From Blastobasis lacticolella (lineage: Eukaryota > Arthropoda > Insecta > Lepidoptera > Blastobasidae): 64,000 nt of DNA. Under the pieces are notes generated by a model. The model worked only from the letters and a program-made list of their open reading frames with translations. It did not search any database and was not told the DNA's origin. Shown here piece by piece: positions 43,861 through 57,487 of this stretch (position 1 is its first letter; the number at the start of each line of letters is the position of its first letter). The stretch covers positions 16,616,200 through 16,680,199 of the forward strand of contig LR990052.1 of NCBI GenBank assembly GCA_905147135.1, in the 5' to 3' direction. Made by a program: the position numbers and the translations under genes.

Positions 43861-46800
43861 ACGTCTCTCACGCTAAGGCTCCCACGGGTGTACTTGGAAA
43901 GCTCAAGCCTGTATTTAAAAACATTGCTTCGAAGTAGAACATATTATTGTAGCTATATTGTATGTAGCTACCTGGTCATGTATAGATTAGAAATATTTTT
44001 AGGAGTTTATGGATTTCGGTTAAAAATATCCAGATTTAAAATATAGCAATGAAACGAACGCTTGATAAACAAACACCAGAACAACAACAACAACCTATGG
44101 AAACTACCGGAACAAGAACAGGTTTGTCTTATCGAGAAGACTGTTTATAAATAAAAACTTCAAACTTCTTCCCGATTGCCTTATTGACAATTATTTTAAT
44201 AACAGTTTATTGAAATCTATAAAATCTTATATCTTCACACATATTTGTATCGTAATGTGTGAGAGAATTGTAAATGAATACTTAATATCTCATATTGTGC
44301 AAGTAGGTACTTACTCGATATACCTATCAACTGACAAAACAGACAATATGATAGGACTAGAAATGACGATAAGTATCTGTAACAAAATTAATAACATTCT
44401 GTTGGTGTCGTAAAACTAAACAGGCATAGGCATAATATCATAGCTCTCGAAACCGATGGCTGTATGGCGGAAAACTAAGGACATTAAGCAATAAAACAGG
44501 TCAACTCACTAGACAATCAGTAATTTATATTATGTATGTCATACACCGCCTTTGCTTTGTAAAATGATATTTTTCTACCTACTGTATTTCTTTTTACATG
44601 CAATACAGAGTTTACATACATGATAAAAATTCAAAGAATTATATGATCATGACAATATTCATTTTACCTCCAATATGCAATGTGCAGTGCAATGTAAATT
44701 GTAACTCATGCACACAGGATAACCACAAACCAGAACGGGAAAAGCTACATCATAAATAATATGAGTCACACAGCGATAAACAAACAAAGTAGGTACCCAT
44801 CGCATAAAATAAAAACTCAAGTACGCAATATAATATAATCTGGATAAAAAAGAAATAAACTATTTAGCGTAAAGGAGAATATCAAAAATATTTAGAAGCA
44901 AACACGTGAGGAGAACAACTCAAACATTGATGTTAACATTACGAAGAGCTTACACATGGAAGAGCTATACTTATAATATGAAAGACATAATCAGCGTCAT
45001 AAAACACGGAATAAAACAGCTGATAGGGTAACCGGCCCTATAAACGACAATATCCTTTCTAAAACGCTGTCAAAGTGCCAAGTTTTGATAGTCTCGTAAA
45101 TTCGTAGCGGGCATTTCGTCTATTATGCGTTGTCACCGACATAATGCGCTTAAATGAAGACCATAAACCGAACGCGACTCACAATAAACGGTAATGGACG
45201 CGATAAAGTTATAATAACGCGATACAGTGCTATTATATTTAGTGAGAATTCCGAAACAGTTACAAGTACCGTGTTATTGTGTATAAGTAATGTAACAGAT
45301 TTGTTGTAAAGGAAATATCTACATTACATCTAAAGAGTTTCTAACAACTGCAAGTTATAGAGCAAATAGGACAATAGAATGAATAATAAATTTAGCATCT
45401 CTAGAATACTATATTATACCTAATAATAATAGAACCTAATAAGGTTAACTGTGGAAGAATCTCGTATTTTGGGAGAAGAACGAAGTTATCTCAAATTGGC
45501 ACAGACGTCAATTAAACATGTATCGAAGACAAAATATTAAAAGAATCGATTTTAAATTTGGAAAAAGCCAAAAAGGTGGCGTGTTTCGCCATTTTTATGC
45601 CATCTTCATTATTGCGCTACGGATCTCGCGATTTTACGACAGTGCTCGTTCCGGAGCGTAATTGGCACAGTAGCCATGTTCTCTTTACGACATTCTTACT
45701 ATGAAACTTAACGTCGTTTTATACTTTAAACGTGGTCTTCGTACTAAAGTATGATTATAAAATATTGTTTGAGGTTATAAATCCTTATCTGTTCTTAGAA
45801 CTAAACTAAGAGCTTTCTCTCTCATTCTTAGAGAAACTGCAGATTTTACTCGAAACATAATCATCAAACTGCAGTTGCAACGCTGTTGAGATGTCTAAGT
45901 ACTAGACACAGTACAACTACTACTTGACAAACGAGGAGAGAGGCTACATGATGGAAAAATAATGTCGGTCGGTCGCTCATCCATAACACCTACAAGTCGC
46001 AGGTGCGTCATCACTTTGAGGACTAATTTGGTATGCTTCTAGCTATGCTCATCATCAATAGCTTCATTTGCTTCATTATCATCAACAGTTCTCTCCTCCA
46101 TATTAGTGCAAGGGTTGGATATCAGCAGCATTGAAGAAATACATCTGACGCTGATATCAATTTTCTAGCCTACGGAGGTTATTAGCTTGTCTTGGTCAGA
46201 AGGAATTATGTCATAACCCATCACGATAGTCTAGCGAAATTCAAAGCTGTAACAAGTTTAATTTCTACAAACCATGACAAAAGGAATTAGGCCATGATGT
46301 TACAATGTTACCAAATTAAAATATCATATCAGAACATTCTCAATGAATACCTAAACATTCTCCAAATCAAATTCAACTCATGTTTGAAACTGTTCCGAAA
46401 GCGAAAGTGACAGAATATTTAAACGCCCGTTAATTTTGCGTTTGTCAACGGAATGAATTAACAATTTCATTAAAAACTGGGACGGGTCGAGCACGCCGGT
46501 GACATTCGGTTACCAGACAAGTTGTAGGCCACCTTCAAATGTACATCGTGTTGCTATTCTTGCGATTGTATATGCGATTCTAGGAATATAAGATTCAACT
46601 AAAATCCAAGCAACTAGAATACAGCTTTAATCCAAGTACGTATAAACCTAATCATTTCTACGGCATAATTTAGTAACATTGTCTTTAAAATATGATTTAC
46701 GTGTTTTTCCATCATAATATTTATTTATTTCACAGTTTATTATGAACCTATTATTAACCTAAATATATTTAGCATCGCTATAATATTGTATGACGTGTAT

Positions 46801-48226
46801 GTCATCCATGATACACACAATATTTAACTGCAAACGATTATGTAGATATTGAACGTTGTGTAGTTTGAAGTTTATTTTACTTGTCAATTTCAACGTATCT
46901 GCAGTTCCCTTAATCGAATCCTATATTTTAAGAGAAGATCACGCTACTAGAACTTTCTTCACACAAGCAATCCAGTCCGCGGTAGCGGGACACGCTGTAT
47001 ACTAAGCCACAACTACCGTTTTAACAGGCGCACTATCGCGAAATGAACAAATAACAGTTACAAGTAACGGGTATTTTTCATCGCGTAATTAACCTGTGAT
47101 TTTTCGCACGGGCATCCCTGACCAATTAATTTCGACCTCGGAATAGAGGAGCGGAACATCTGGGGCGCGTGTCTCGTTATATTTGACGGTAGTGTGAGTC
47201 ACTGTGAGGAGTAAGGTATTATTAGCGATATAGTACGATAAAGAAAGGCATCAATCCATTCATGGTCTTTGACATGACCCACATTTGTGTGTTCGTTCGG
47301 TCGGACAAAAAACGAGCGGCAAAAAAGTAATGTGTAACGTTTTGGTTTTGGAATGCTTTTTTTTATTCGTCTTGTGGTGAGCTAATAGACACGTTTAATG
47401 TATCTGTTACGTCGCGATTAGGTATTCAAATTCGGACAGGTGGATGTAGTAGTATTTTTTCAATGCATTTATTGTGTTTACGTTGATAGTTTTTCGATAC
47501 TTTCTTGGTTCACCTTGGTTTCTTTTATCCACTGCCGCAAGAAGTATTAAAAATAAACCTACTTATTTATTTTTCAATATTGTAGACGCGAAATACTGGT
47601 AGGTGTAAATACCTACTTGCCGGTCTTATAGTTTGATAAGATAATATGAATTTTAACTAATCTGGTGCTATACCTAATTATAAACTTCCTAGTCTTTTTA
47701 TCGTGCACGTTTAGGTATAATACAAGTAGGAATAGTACAATATAGTACGGAATGTGGGAGTGTGAATCTCTTGTTTTTATCATCAGTCCAATTATTATCC
47801 CAGTGCTCAGCAAAGGCCTAATACAATACTTAATTTCTCAAAGAAATTCTGTGCATTCTAAGTACTACTAGATACTATAAACCCTTCGTAAGATAAATCT
47901 ATGAAAGAAAATAAAACTAAACTGGGCAAGGCATGAGCGTATATGAATCTAAACCAGTCTGCCCCCAATATTAAAGATTACCATAGCGTTATGGTATATG
48001 AAACAACCATTAAATTTACATCGGTTTTCATACAGTGCAGTAATGATAGCAGAGGCTCGACCACACATGATGGTAACCATTCTTTTTGTTTAGTTTTTAA
48101 CAAAGATTAAATCTTCGGACTCTTTGTTTATTTTGTGTAATAGTGAGCCTCGAAAGATAATATACGTATAAACAGGGGATGTATAAGTAAGTATTCTACT
48201 AATGGTGCATATTTTTTGATACTAAC
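43861..48226. other. Longest unassigned stretch
   Basis: Over 4 kb without any repeat that I can match elsewhere in the window and with no frame above 67 codons. 45560-45660 has several GCCAT cores (CGCCATTTTTATGCCATC), a pattern of PHO/YY1 sites that may be coincidental. It is the best candidate for single-copy noncoding DNA such as intron or enhancer. Confidence 0.45.
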
Positions 48227-48275
48227 GTAGGTGGCAAACAAGCGTACGGCCTGCCTGGTAAGTAGTAATGGTGAA
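48227..48275 (-). repeat. Family D fragment
   Basis: GTAGGTGGCAAACAAGCGTA, CGGCCTGCC and GGTAAG match the inverted end of family D (25321 copy: CAAACAAACAGCCAAGCGTA). Confidence 0.55.
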
Positions 48276-49027
48276 GATGAAGACAGAAAATAGTTAGGTC
48301 GTGAAATTTTCGCCATGGGTATCACCCCCTTATATTCATATATTCAGAAAATGGGTAGGTACGAGAAATTTGTGTCCGATACTTCAATCCACGTAATAAT
48401 TTAGGGCAATAAAATGCAGACTGTTTTTTCCTTATTGGCATAATACTCGAGCATGATACAGCCGACATTTACATCTAGATACACAATAATACCCAACATA
48501 TAGCTGTGCATGTCCATAGGTTAAGTGGGTGACAATTAAATTATCATAAAACTTTAAATTACGAGGCTGGTTGCACCGTCTGGGAGGCCTATTGGCATCC
48601 CGTGACAATATTATTATAAATTATGATAATTGGGATGAACTGCATAACCTTCACCCGAAAGGGTTAATCAAAACACACAAATATTTTTATGATCATAATC
48701 AGAACCATCGTTTTATCGGCACTATCATTATGTATAATTTTATCATTAAGATAATTGAATAAAATCAAACCAATCTTTGAGTTTCTTACAGAGTTCATAT
48801 AAAAAATATTACAAGCGTTTTAGAAGAAATCGAAATATTGGAATATATTGTGCTCGACGGGGAGAACTGTGAATGCAATATAATATTTTAAACCCATTCA
48901 GAACTTTGACTTTCATATACAAATTCTGCAGTGCGCGCACTTTGGCTATGCATTGTCTGCGCTGCGAGTGTATTCCCCATATAGCGTAACGTGGACATCT
49001 TCACAGCTGGCTGGGTCTAAACAGATA
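48276..49027. other. Unassigned
   Basis: A 63-codon frame (48571-48762) is AT-driven. Nothing identified. Confidence 0.5.
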
Positions 49028-49095
49028 TGCACCGTCTTCAGCCGCATTCAGCGATGATGCGGCCAAAGATGGACAATGCGCACCAGGTGACATAG
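49028..49095. repeat. Two opposed LINE-L 3' fragments
   Basis: GCACCGTCTTCAGCCGCATT (plus) is followed within a few bases by GATGCGGCCAAAGATGG, the same LINE-L segment inverted. Together they make an imperfect hairpin. Confidence 0.55.
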
Positions 49096-49907
49096 TTGTC
49101 TTAGGCCTGTCACTCTCCGGTCAATAAATTATGCGTAAAATGGTGTCAAAACGTGTCGACGCAGCGCCGGATGACAGAAGGAGAAACTAATAAACCTACA
49201 TACGCAATTATAATAGAACAAGGTCCATACATGTAACAATAGCCCAACAGATTGATGTTTCTAACATATCACGTGCGATGGCGATTAACTTTAGTGGAAC
49301 AACTCGACGTTTCCGTGAAATAGAATTCCACTGGAGACCTCATAAAGAGTGATAGCCAGAGGTAATGGGACTGGGCCTGCAATAAACGAATTGGTATGCC
49401 GCCAAGTCGTTACGTACCACTATGGCACAGCATAAAGAGTCGTTGTGTCATCTATCTATGCAGTTGTTGCGCTCGAAATAAGTTATGACACGCTTGTCGG
49501 ATGACATTGAGTTCGATACAGAGTTAAGATGTGCGAAGGTAGGCAGCGTCGCTTGGTCATTAACAGTGTTATACCGACGGGGACGCCATGTGGGGATGGA
49601 CGCTATCTTTCTACAGCCAAACTGAAATGGTTGCGCTATTTGCACTGTATCTGGACTCCGGTTTGAAGAACATGGTGAAATTATCCACCATCCGGTAATT
49701 TTTAGTACATGAAACCGATTTGCATGAGTTGTAAACTACGTGGCGATATGAGTAGGTACTGCTTTTCAAGTGGGCTTTCTGCCTCAGCTAGTTTGTTACT
49801 GAAAACAATTTGAGTCGTTTGGTAGTTTAATTTGCAACATAGTCTGCACTCCTAAGCCATCACCGTCATGTGGCATTAGGTCTTACCTACTATCTCTAGA
49901 ATTCCGT
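49096..49907. other. Mostly unassigned, with family E debris
   Basis: Around 49570-49690 GACTCCGGTTTGAAGAACAT resembles the CTCCGGTTTGAA phrase of family E. The 65-codon minus frame there is a by-product. Confidence 0.4.
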
Positions 49908-50030
49908 CGCTACATATTATAAAACAAATTCCCACGAATGGTCTCTCTGTCTGTTCGCGATAAAGTCAAATACTACTGAAAGGATTTTCATGCGGTTTTC
50001 CTCAATAGACAGAGTGATTAATAAGGAAGG
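49908..50030 (-). repeat. Family F, decayed copy
   Basis: On minus: TTAGCCTTCCTTATTAATCA, CTGTCTATTGAGGAAAACCG and CATGAAAATCC are the counterparts of the AAACCTTCCTCTTGAATCAC part of the 34731 copy. Confidence 0.55.
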
Positions 50031-50829
50031 CTAAAGTGTATAATGTATGTACATATGTATGTATGGAAACTCTTTATTGCGTATAACTACATAAAGAACA
50101 ATAACAAAACAAATATAATTTGTTAAGGTTCGAAACCAAGCCGATGCCTACTTAATAATAAATTACGATTAAAATATAAAGTGCATACATAATATATTAC
50201 TCATAACAAAGTTCTCGACTTAATATTCTGTTGTCCAGATTCCATAATAACGCAGCCCAGCACAAAATAAAACAACCAGAATTCCCAGTAATCAAACAAT
50301 AACCGAGTAGGTTGATATTGCATTACAATGGTCCACAGAATCATGTTATGCCGTCGTTAGTGCTGGAGTTATACATTTTTGCATCGTGCCGAATGAAAGT
50401 CGGACGTGGGTAGGCACAAATGGCTTCATTATCCCGTATCGACTCGAATCTGTCGTCCCTTTGTTTCCTTTTTTGCACGTTTACATGGCTCAGTGACAAC
50501 GCCATTATTTCGATTACCTTTTCGGCGCTTTGATGCTGAGTTCCAATTTTATTAGTCTCTCTCTTTATGAATGTAGCCATAAAAGCAAGGCTTTCGTTGT
50601 TAATTTATGTAAGAAAAATTTGTTCGAGCCATTTTTACTGTATCGTGTGCCGGAATATTGGGATTTCGCAATTCGTATCAATCGATAAATGACACAGTTG
50701 GCATATTTTGTCAATATTTCGCGTATTTTGAACCTTCCTTGTTTTGGGAATAGGCCTATTTTGCATGGAGGGGTAGAACCGTAAACTGAAATTACTGAAG
50801 CAAATGCGATAGTACCCCGTCAAACCTGG
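50031..50829. other. Unassigned, possible inverted retroposon tail
   Basis: On minus, 50114-50065 reads ...GTTATACGCAATAAAGAG..., an AATAAA-type tail. The rest shows frames of 79 and 101 codons on minus (50341-50580, 50635-50940) without motifs. Confidence 0.4.
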
Positions 50830-51035
50830 CGCCACGGCCTTGTATATTCCTGCAGCCACGCAATAATATCTATCTATGTTGGGCTCCGGTTTGAACGATA
50901 AGGTTGTCAGCGTAATCATGGGCACAAACTTAGGTTGCATGTAAAAATTGAGACATTTTTACATGGAACCTAAGTGCATGAATCGTAAGTTTATGGATGT
51001 CAGTTAACACTTTCAATCAGATTACAGTACCTAGG
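50830..51035 (+). repeat. Family E dispersed repeat, decayed
   Basis: GGGCTCCGGTTTGAACGATA, GTCAGCGTAATCATGGGCAC, GAACCTAAGTGCATGAATCG and GTTTATGGATGTCAGTTAAC follow the order of the 42030 copy. A small inverted repeat (TGCATGTAAAAATTG / TTTTTACATGGA) has formed in the middle. Confidence 0.6.
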
Positions 51036-51616
51036 AAATATTATCCATCTCCAACTAACTTTATCTTGAAATTTCCCACGAGCATCCAGCAAAAATTTAC
51101 AGTCAGAATTACTTGAAAATCACAAAACGCACAACGAAATGCGCAGTTTCTTATTCTAGAAAACAATCAAGCTAATGACAGCCGGTCCCGGAGAAATTGT
51201 GCGAATAATAAAACCGCAGACGGTTACGAACATTGTTATAGTTAATTATTATTCCGAGTTTTCACAGAAACTGGGATGGGTACAATTAAAACTTCACAGA
51301 GTATAGTGGTGAGAATTATTGGGACAGAAACTGGTAACAATGAGACCTGTAATCATTATACGTGACGTGCCGATGAATCTTTCACTTCATTTCAGGAGTT
51401 CCTTTGTTGAATATTGGGCCGAGGCTGATAAATTTGTAGGTATATTTAGGTATTGACAATAGGTATGTCTTCAATAGATAAGGAACAGACCATCTGCTTG
51501 ATTGTCTGTTCGTTATCTATTGTGGAAACAACAATTTGTCATCGAATATTTGTGATAGAATTTCAGATAGAGTTTGTTGAATACTTACTCTTGATATTCT
51601 TGATTTGTACTGCTAA
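51036..51616. other. Unassigned
   Basis: A frame from 51453 runs through the LINE-L remnant to 51701; its first ~54 codons may be old LINE sequence but carry no clear RT motif. Confidence 0.4.
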
Positions 51617-51714
51617 GGAACGGAACACGTTGCCTGCGATTGTGTTCCCTGATCATTACAATTTGGGTGCCTTCAAGGCTAGAGTGATAGACTGTAAGTA
51701 GACAGGCGTGCCCC
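51617..51714 (+). pseudogene. LINE-L ORF2 C-terminus
   Basis: ERNTLPAIVFPDHYNLGAFK then ARV is encoded in frame. N-T-L-P-A-x-V-F-P-x-x-Y-N-L-x-x-F-K-A-R-V is the most complete version of the motif in the window. It ends soon after in GACAGGCGTGCCCC. Confidence 0.82.
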
Positions 51715-52640
51715 AGTCCAATAACTGTACTTTCATCAAATTACGGATAAGGTACGCAAAATAATTAATGGATAAATATTGTAATGTTACTATGTCTTCT
51801 AGTCAGATAATTAACTTCGCAACCTAATGGTTGTTTCAAAATTTTATTGGCGTCCAATTTCGTCGGATAACGACGTCTATGTTCCCTTTCACTGCTTTAT
51901 TGAAATGCTAGCAAGATCTAATCGTGATGGCTTGACAGAAACCGGAGTTTTAATGTTGGTAACCGCTCCTACGCTGCATGATATTTGGCAACCAAACACA
52001 ACTTCATTCAACATCTTCTATGTCCAGCAGTTTTAATGTCCCAAACCTTTCAAGCTATATAGGTATCTTATCTCAATGTAGAGCCTCAATCTAGAGATAT
52101 CAATCTAAACATTTAGGGCGGCATACACCATAAATACATTTCTTACAAAATGACGTTAAACGTCATTCTTAATGTGTTTAAGAATTTGGTGCAAGTCGGA
52201 CTTAGTTGCTATCAATTTATCATTTTAATTAATTCGCCATATTAGTTGTAGAGCAAGTAATCAGCTTCGTATAATTTCATCTGATTAATAGTTTCGTTTT
52301 GATAGATATTTGAATTAGATGGGTTAGATTTTGCGGAAGATTTCTATGTACAACTATCAAGAGTTAACGACCGTCTCAACGTCTAGCATTATAGAATCTG
52401 TGACGACACAAACCTTTTCGGTTTCCATCTCCTTATGAAAACTCCGAACATGTTGATGGAATCAGACCACATGCATCACTGCACCGACACAATAACCACC
52501 ACAATCACTATCTGTAATCAGTTCACAAAACACAACACTGAATCTCGTTCACACTGTTAGGTATCAGAAATTAGCAGGTACACTATTCCGGCCAGTGTTT
52601 TGATTCCGTCGATTCGAATTAAGAAATAAATTGGTAGCTT
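51715..52640. other. Unassigned
   Basis: A 69-codon frame (51827-52036) has no motif; no repeat matched. Confidence 0.5.
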
Positions 52641-52870
52641 CTAGGCGCATATGTTTACTAACAAACACTGTTTGAAAATAGAACGCGGTTGCGTCACAGG
52701 CGCGGGATGTCACTTGGGATTTTTAAATCGACAATCGAGCGAGCGAAACGTCGATTCTAGAATCGGTCACACACGTACGCTCTCCACGAGCGCAGAGCGG
52801 CGACTGGGGCGTTGCATTGCAAGCAATATGCAGCCGGTGCGTATGTATGCCCGCCCCAGCCTTGTATTAA
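52641..52870. other. CpG-richer island
   Basis: GC and CpG rise sharply (CGAGCGAGCGAAACGTCG; CACGAGCGCAGAGCGGCGAC). A perfect 14-bp palindrome CGATTCTAGAATCG (52753-52766 approximately) contains TTCTAGAA, the two-unit core of a heat-shock element. An 88-codon frame covers it (52651-52917) but looks compositional. It could be a promoter; evidence is thin. Confidence 0.3.
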
Positions 52871-55800
52871 TAAATTTTAGATGTCAACCACTTCGCGGCG
52901 GCTCTATGGCCTGCTGAATGGGACCGAGGTGCTATTGTTAATACCGAAATTATGAGCTTGTGTATTTCGCCAATAGGTTGAAACTTGACACCAGGATACT
53001 GGGCTACCTGTTTGGTACCTACAGCGAAGGCACGGTCCACAAAATACATAATCGAGCCTTTAGCAATATTAACTTTTTGCAATATCTATCGATTACCTTG
53101 TCAGAAAATACGTTAGCAAATTAAAATCTCTATTAGTTTATAAATTTAGATTTAGTTGGAATATCCTGCAATCTAACACAAAACTTACCTCTTACGCATT
53201 CAAATGTCCATCGCTTACGTCTCTATCACACTGACATCGCACATCAAGAGCGTCTTCATCTATCACTATGCCGCAACCACCGGGATATCTTCTAGTCATC
53301 AATCGCGCGAATCCAGGACTAAGTAGTCCAACAACCTCGCAACAAAATATTTCACTTCAAATCTTCTATTCGAAAGCGCTCCAATCTAGCTCATGCTGCC
53401 TATACCCATAATTGTATTGTTACGCTACAGCTGCTCATGATTGACTATTTCTTCAATATCTGAAATAATAATTTTGAACAGCCGCAAGTGAAACGTAAAT
53501 TGGATATTGTTCTGAATAACTTCGTAGCAGAAATAATGACCAATATCAATGACCCTACCTATGGAAAATCACGACTTTTCATCATGAGAGGTTTGTCAAG
53601 AATAAAAACTCATGACACTATGTGAAGTTTGATGTGTGTTTTATATCCAACAATGCTGATCATTCCCGTTGTCCCCCGAATGCTATAAAAATGCCACTGG
53701 CAGCTAAGAAAAGTCAATCGACCCTTGTGTCGTCGAATAACAACTTATTTTTTTAATATCTTAACCTTTAATGTTAACTTGTTATTATAAAGTAATAGAA
53801 TAAATGTGAGCTCATTAAAATTAGAGTAGGTAATTGGAGCAACATTTACGTATTTCTCTCTCTTCATTCGTTGGACAATTCTTTCCCTTGACAATAAAGT
53901 CTTCATTTTGCAAATTCTCCGGCTTCTGTTGTTCTGATAAAATTGTAAAGCAATGAATGTCAGATGATCATTCATCAGTCTCATTATTCATGATTTCTCA
54001 TTCTTATTTTTTCCCAGTGTTGAATTAACATTATTTTATTTCAACTTTCTTAGAAGCTTATGAAGCAAAATAGCACTAGCATGTTCTCACTCTTACTCTA
54101 TCTTCGAAACGAAAACAATTTTTAAAACAAATAGTTATTGATACATTGAAAATTAAATTAGGTAATTCGAATTCAAAAGACGTGCGTCTTTTGCATCGCT
54201 TTACGTTTCTTGTTATTAGCTAAAGCATGTACCAATAAGAACGATCGGGCAACGCAACACTAGATGCAGCTCGTCCAAGTTTTTTTGTACCAAATTTTCC
54301 GGAATTCAACACCTGTCGAGGAGTGGGACTCGCGCCTCCCACTGGTGACCCACTTCCAACGGATCGAAGCCTGGATACCGCGAGATTGGAGTCGAACTGT
54401 CGAAGTAGCTAAATTACGTTCTTATCAACAAAAGTTTAACGACATTCAACACACTTCGTTGACTACAATTGAGTGTTCTACTTTGCATTTTTCGTTCAGA
54501 AGTTTAGTTAGGTAAAGATAGTTATAACGTTACGACACTATGCCTTTTCATTTAACTGTTAGCAATAGCGTACTTACAGATAATAATAACATTTTCTGTT
54601 CAACAATAAAAATGTAGGACTTACAGCGTAATTTGAGGCAAAGAAGCAAGTAAATAGGTCATCGTTCCACCGTTCAAACATGACAGAAGAGGTGCTCGCA
54701 AGATACCTCTTCATTTAGGTACGGCGTCAGTTTCTTTGAAGTTAAATTACAAGATAATTACAGTATACGCATGTAAAATTACAAGAAATACCATGGGCAC
54801 TAAATATTCATACTGTATTGAATATTTCGTCCCTGTAATTATTATTTATTTGGGAGAGGTTATTACGTTCACTCTATTTATAAATCTATAACTTTGTTTT
54901 CTGTCTTCAATAAAGTAAATAATTGTTAAATTACAAGTCAATTACAGTATAAGTATGTCAAATAACAAGATACAACATGGGCAATAAATATTCAATACAG
55001 TAAAACATTAATAAAATAATAATAATAAATCACAAATTCATGTCAATATCAATTTCAATTTATTTAGCTTTCCATGTGTTTTACAAAGGTATGTAGTATT
55101 TTCTTGATTATTTATTTAATTATTATTTATTATCCTTAGTTCCAAGAATTGACTATAACTATAAGAGGCCTGCTTGATAAGCCAGTTTCGCAGTCTGTTA
55201 GTAAACATAGGCATGATGGTGGCGGCAAGGACTTCAGGCGGCAGCCCTGATTCGAGACTCTATCTTAAATAAAAATGAAATAGTGTATATACACATTTTT
55301 ACGGTACAAAAAAATATATACAGTAAAAAGATCTTCCAACATTATTCATCAAAATTCAGCGACCGTCTCGCTCAAAGGAAAGTTAATTTCAGAGCGAGTA
55401 ATAACATTGTCTTCGCTTAGTTTGTAAAGCGAATACCCACAATTTTTCTAACATAGTCCCTTTTTAAAATAAAATTACTTCGCTGAGATAGGGAAAAAGA
55501 TATTTGAGGATATAAAACGCAATACGAGTCTCTTTCCTGAAGTACTATACATTTCACAAATATCTACTTAACTATCTAATAGACACTGATAAGATATCAA
55601 GATGGATTCCTAGAAAATGCTATCAGGTAGATAGGATTTGTCAAATACTGTAATTTATCTAATGACATAAAACAATGTTATTAAAAGAAAAAAGAAATAC
55701 AAAGAGTAATAGGAATTAGGATGCTAAAATTACACTGGACAAATAGTTTTTTGGTCAAGATAAAAGTGCAACTTAGAATCTATATCATGGGTTATTGAGG

Positions 55801-57144
55801 ACTACTGCGGCCTTAGCCAAGAGGTTTCGTTAATCTACAATCATTAAACTACAATCGTTTGTGGTAGAAAAAATGTATGGGATTTTACATAAGCTAACGT
55901 TATCTGACATAAGCTGTTTGTGGTAGAAATTCTTGGTCCATAGACAATTCACGTACTTTAGGTGTACAAACGAAGTGGATTGGCGGATGATCCTACACAA
56001 TCAGAGTCAATGTAGATGTTGGTAGAAATAGTCGAACTTCGAGCTGTCAATTTTCTACCGTACACACATCACGCAAGCGGAGCTGTCAAAGATGGCTAGA
56101 CCGGCTGGTCTGCTTACCTACACACTTCCCATTTACCTACACTCAAAGACTTTTATATACTGATATATATTATAGATCAATGCCTACACTATTCATTCTA
56201 ACGCAAATAGAATTGATTATGCTCCAGCCAATCGCACCGATATTGTATGTGACGTGATCCGGAGTGGATCCAGATGTGGAATATGGGATTTTCACTTACC
56301 CGCAAGATTCTTATTGTGCTCGTATTTTCCGACCACAAGAGGTCAGAAGAGCCCTCGAATAAGGTCGATGACTTCGAATTATTGCGTACCTGAAAAGTAG
56401 AGAGAGTATTGTCAGAAAATGGGTGGCGAAAATAAAACCAGCCCCAATAAAAGTCGGTATACGTTTGATGTGCGATGTGAAAAGGCTTTTTAATAGGATT
56501 TGCCGTGAATAGATTATTTTAAGATAAAATAAAATAAATCTTCATACGTTTCAATACGTTTGAAACCAGATGTTCTGATAAAACTAAATTAAAGCTCGTA
56601 CCATAATTTTACGTGTAGTAGGTAGGTTACCTTTAGTAGGTACCTACTTGTATATTCATCATTCATACTTAAACGACAATCTTATTCCGCCAGCATAATA
56701 CAAGAACAGACAACTAATCAAATATATGCCGAGATCTCTACACACATCTAACACATCATCGCTAACAGGCCAACAAAGCCTCTCCGCAACGGTTTAAACC
56801 TGAGAAATCTGCAACCTCCAAGCACGAACACGGCACGGGAATCAAGTCGTCTATCTCTGCGACGGCGTCGCACTTCGCACGGCTATTTTGCATGGCCGTA
56901 CAATTTCCTATGTGAAACGAGTCGGCGTAAACATGCCTGTGAATAACCCCCCACTTTATCTGAATAACCCCTTTGTCTCGCGTCTCGTCTGCTAGACACT
57001 TCACATGGTGCTTCTAATTTCTAGCGCTCGTCAAATGTGGACGAATGTTGGCACTAGTACTTGCTAACAAGTCTGGTACTCGTATAGTTGGTAAATGAGC
57101 GCTACTGACTTTGTCAGAAGTTTGGCTTCGGAATTAGCTGGTGG
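52871..57144. other. Long unassigned stretch
   Basis: It holds a 9-bp palindrome with a 2-base centre (CAAAAGACG, 54174-54193). A GC-richer 83-codon frame at 54264-54515 reads VEEWDSRLPLVTHFQRIEAW, and an 80-codon minus frame lies at 56762-57004. Neither frame shows a family I know. 55830-55930 repeats GTTTGTGGTAGAAA twice. Confidence 0.4.
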
Positions 57145-57487
57145 TATCTGTCGCGGTGGAGCGTCGGTGGCCGAGTGGATAAGGTATTCGACTGCTAAGC
57201 GAGAGTACCGGGTTCGAATCTCACTTGAATTCTAACCGATGCTCTTACGGTGAGGGAAAACATTGCAATGAAACCGTCATATTCAGGCGATTGAATGTGT
57301 AACCATGATCTAATCTGGTCAGGTTCCCGGAGCTGGAAGCAGAGTCATGTAGGTCAGATGGCAATCGCTCCATTGTAATTATGTGATCTGCCAAATCCTG
57401 GATCATGGTCAAGGTGGACCCCAGGCAGTCGTGCGCGAGGGCACAATTGGGACGTTAACGCCAAGATGATTTATCTGTCGCGGTGGA
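57145..57487 (+). mobile_element. Ser-SINE with tRNA-like head and 16-bp target duplication
   Basis: The body is 57161-57471. The head has an A box in GGTGGCCGAGTGGATAAGG and a B box in GGGTTCGAATCTC (57210-57222), as in tRNA-Ser. The family's end GGGACGTTAACGCCAAGATG is intact. TATCTGTCGCGGTGGA occurs at both 57145-57160 and 57472-57487. The CATGTACCAATGACTC...TACATT segment present at 63061 is missing, so this is a shorter variant. Presumed to move through a LINE's machinery; transcription would be by Pol III. Confidence 0.95.

Noticed and set aside
56762..57004. 80-codon GC-richer minus frame as an exon
   Set aside because: Composition is attractive, but the opposite strand is also largely open and no splice sites or motif support it.
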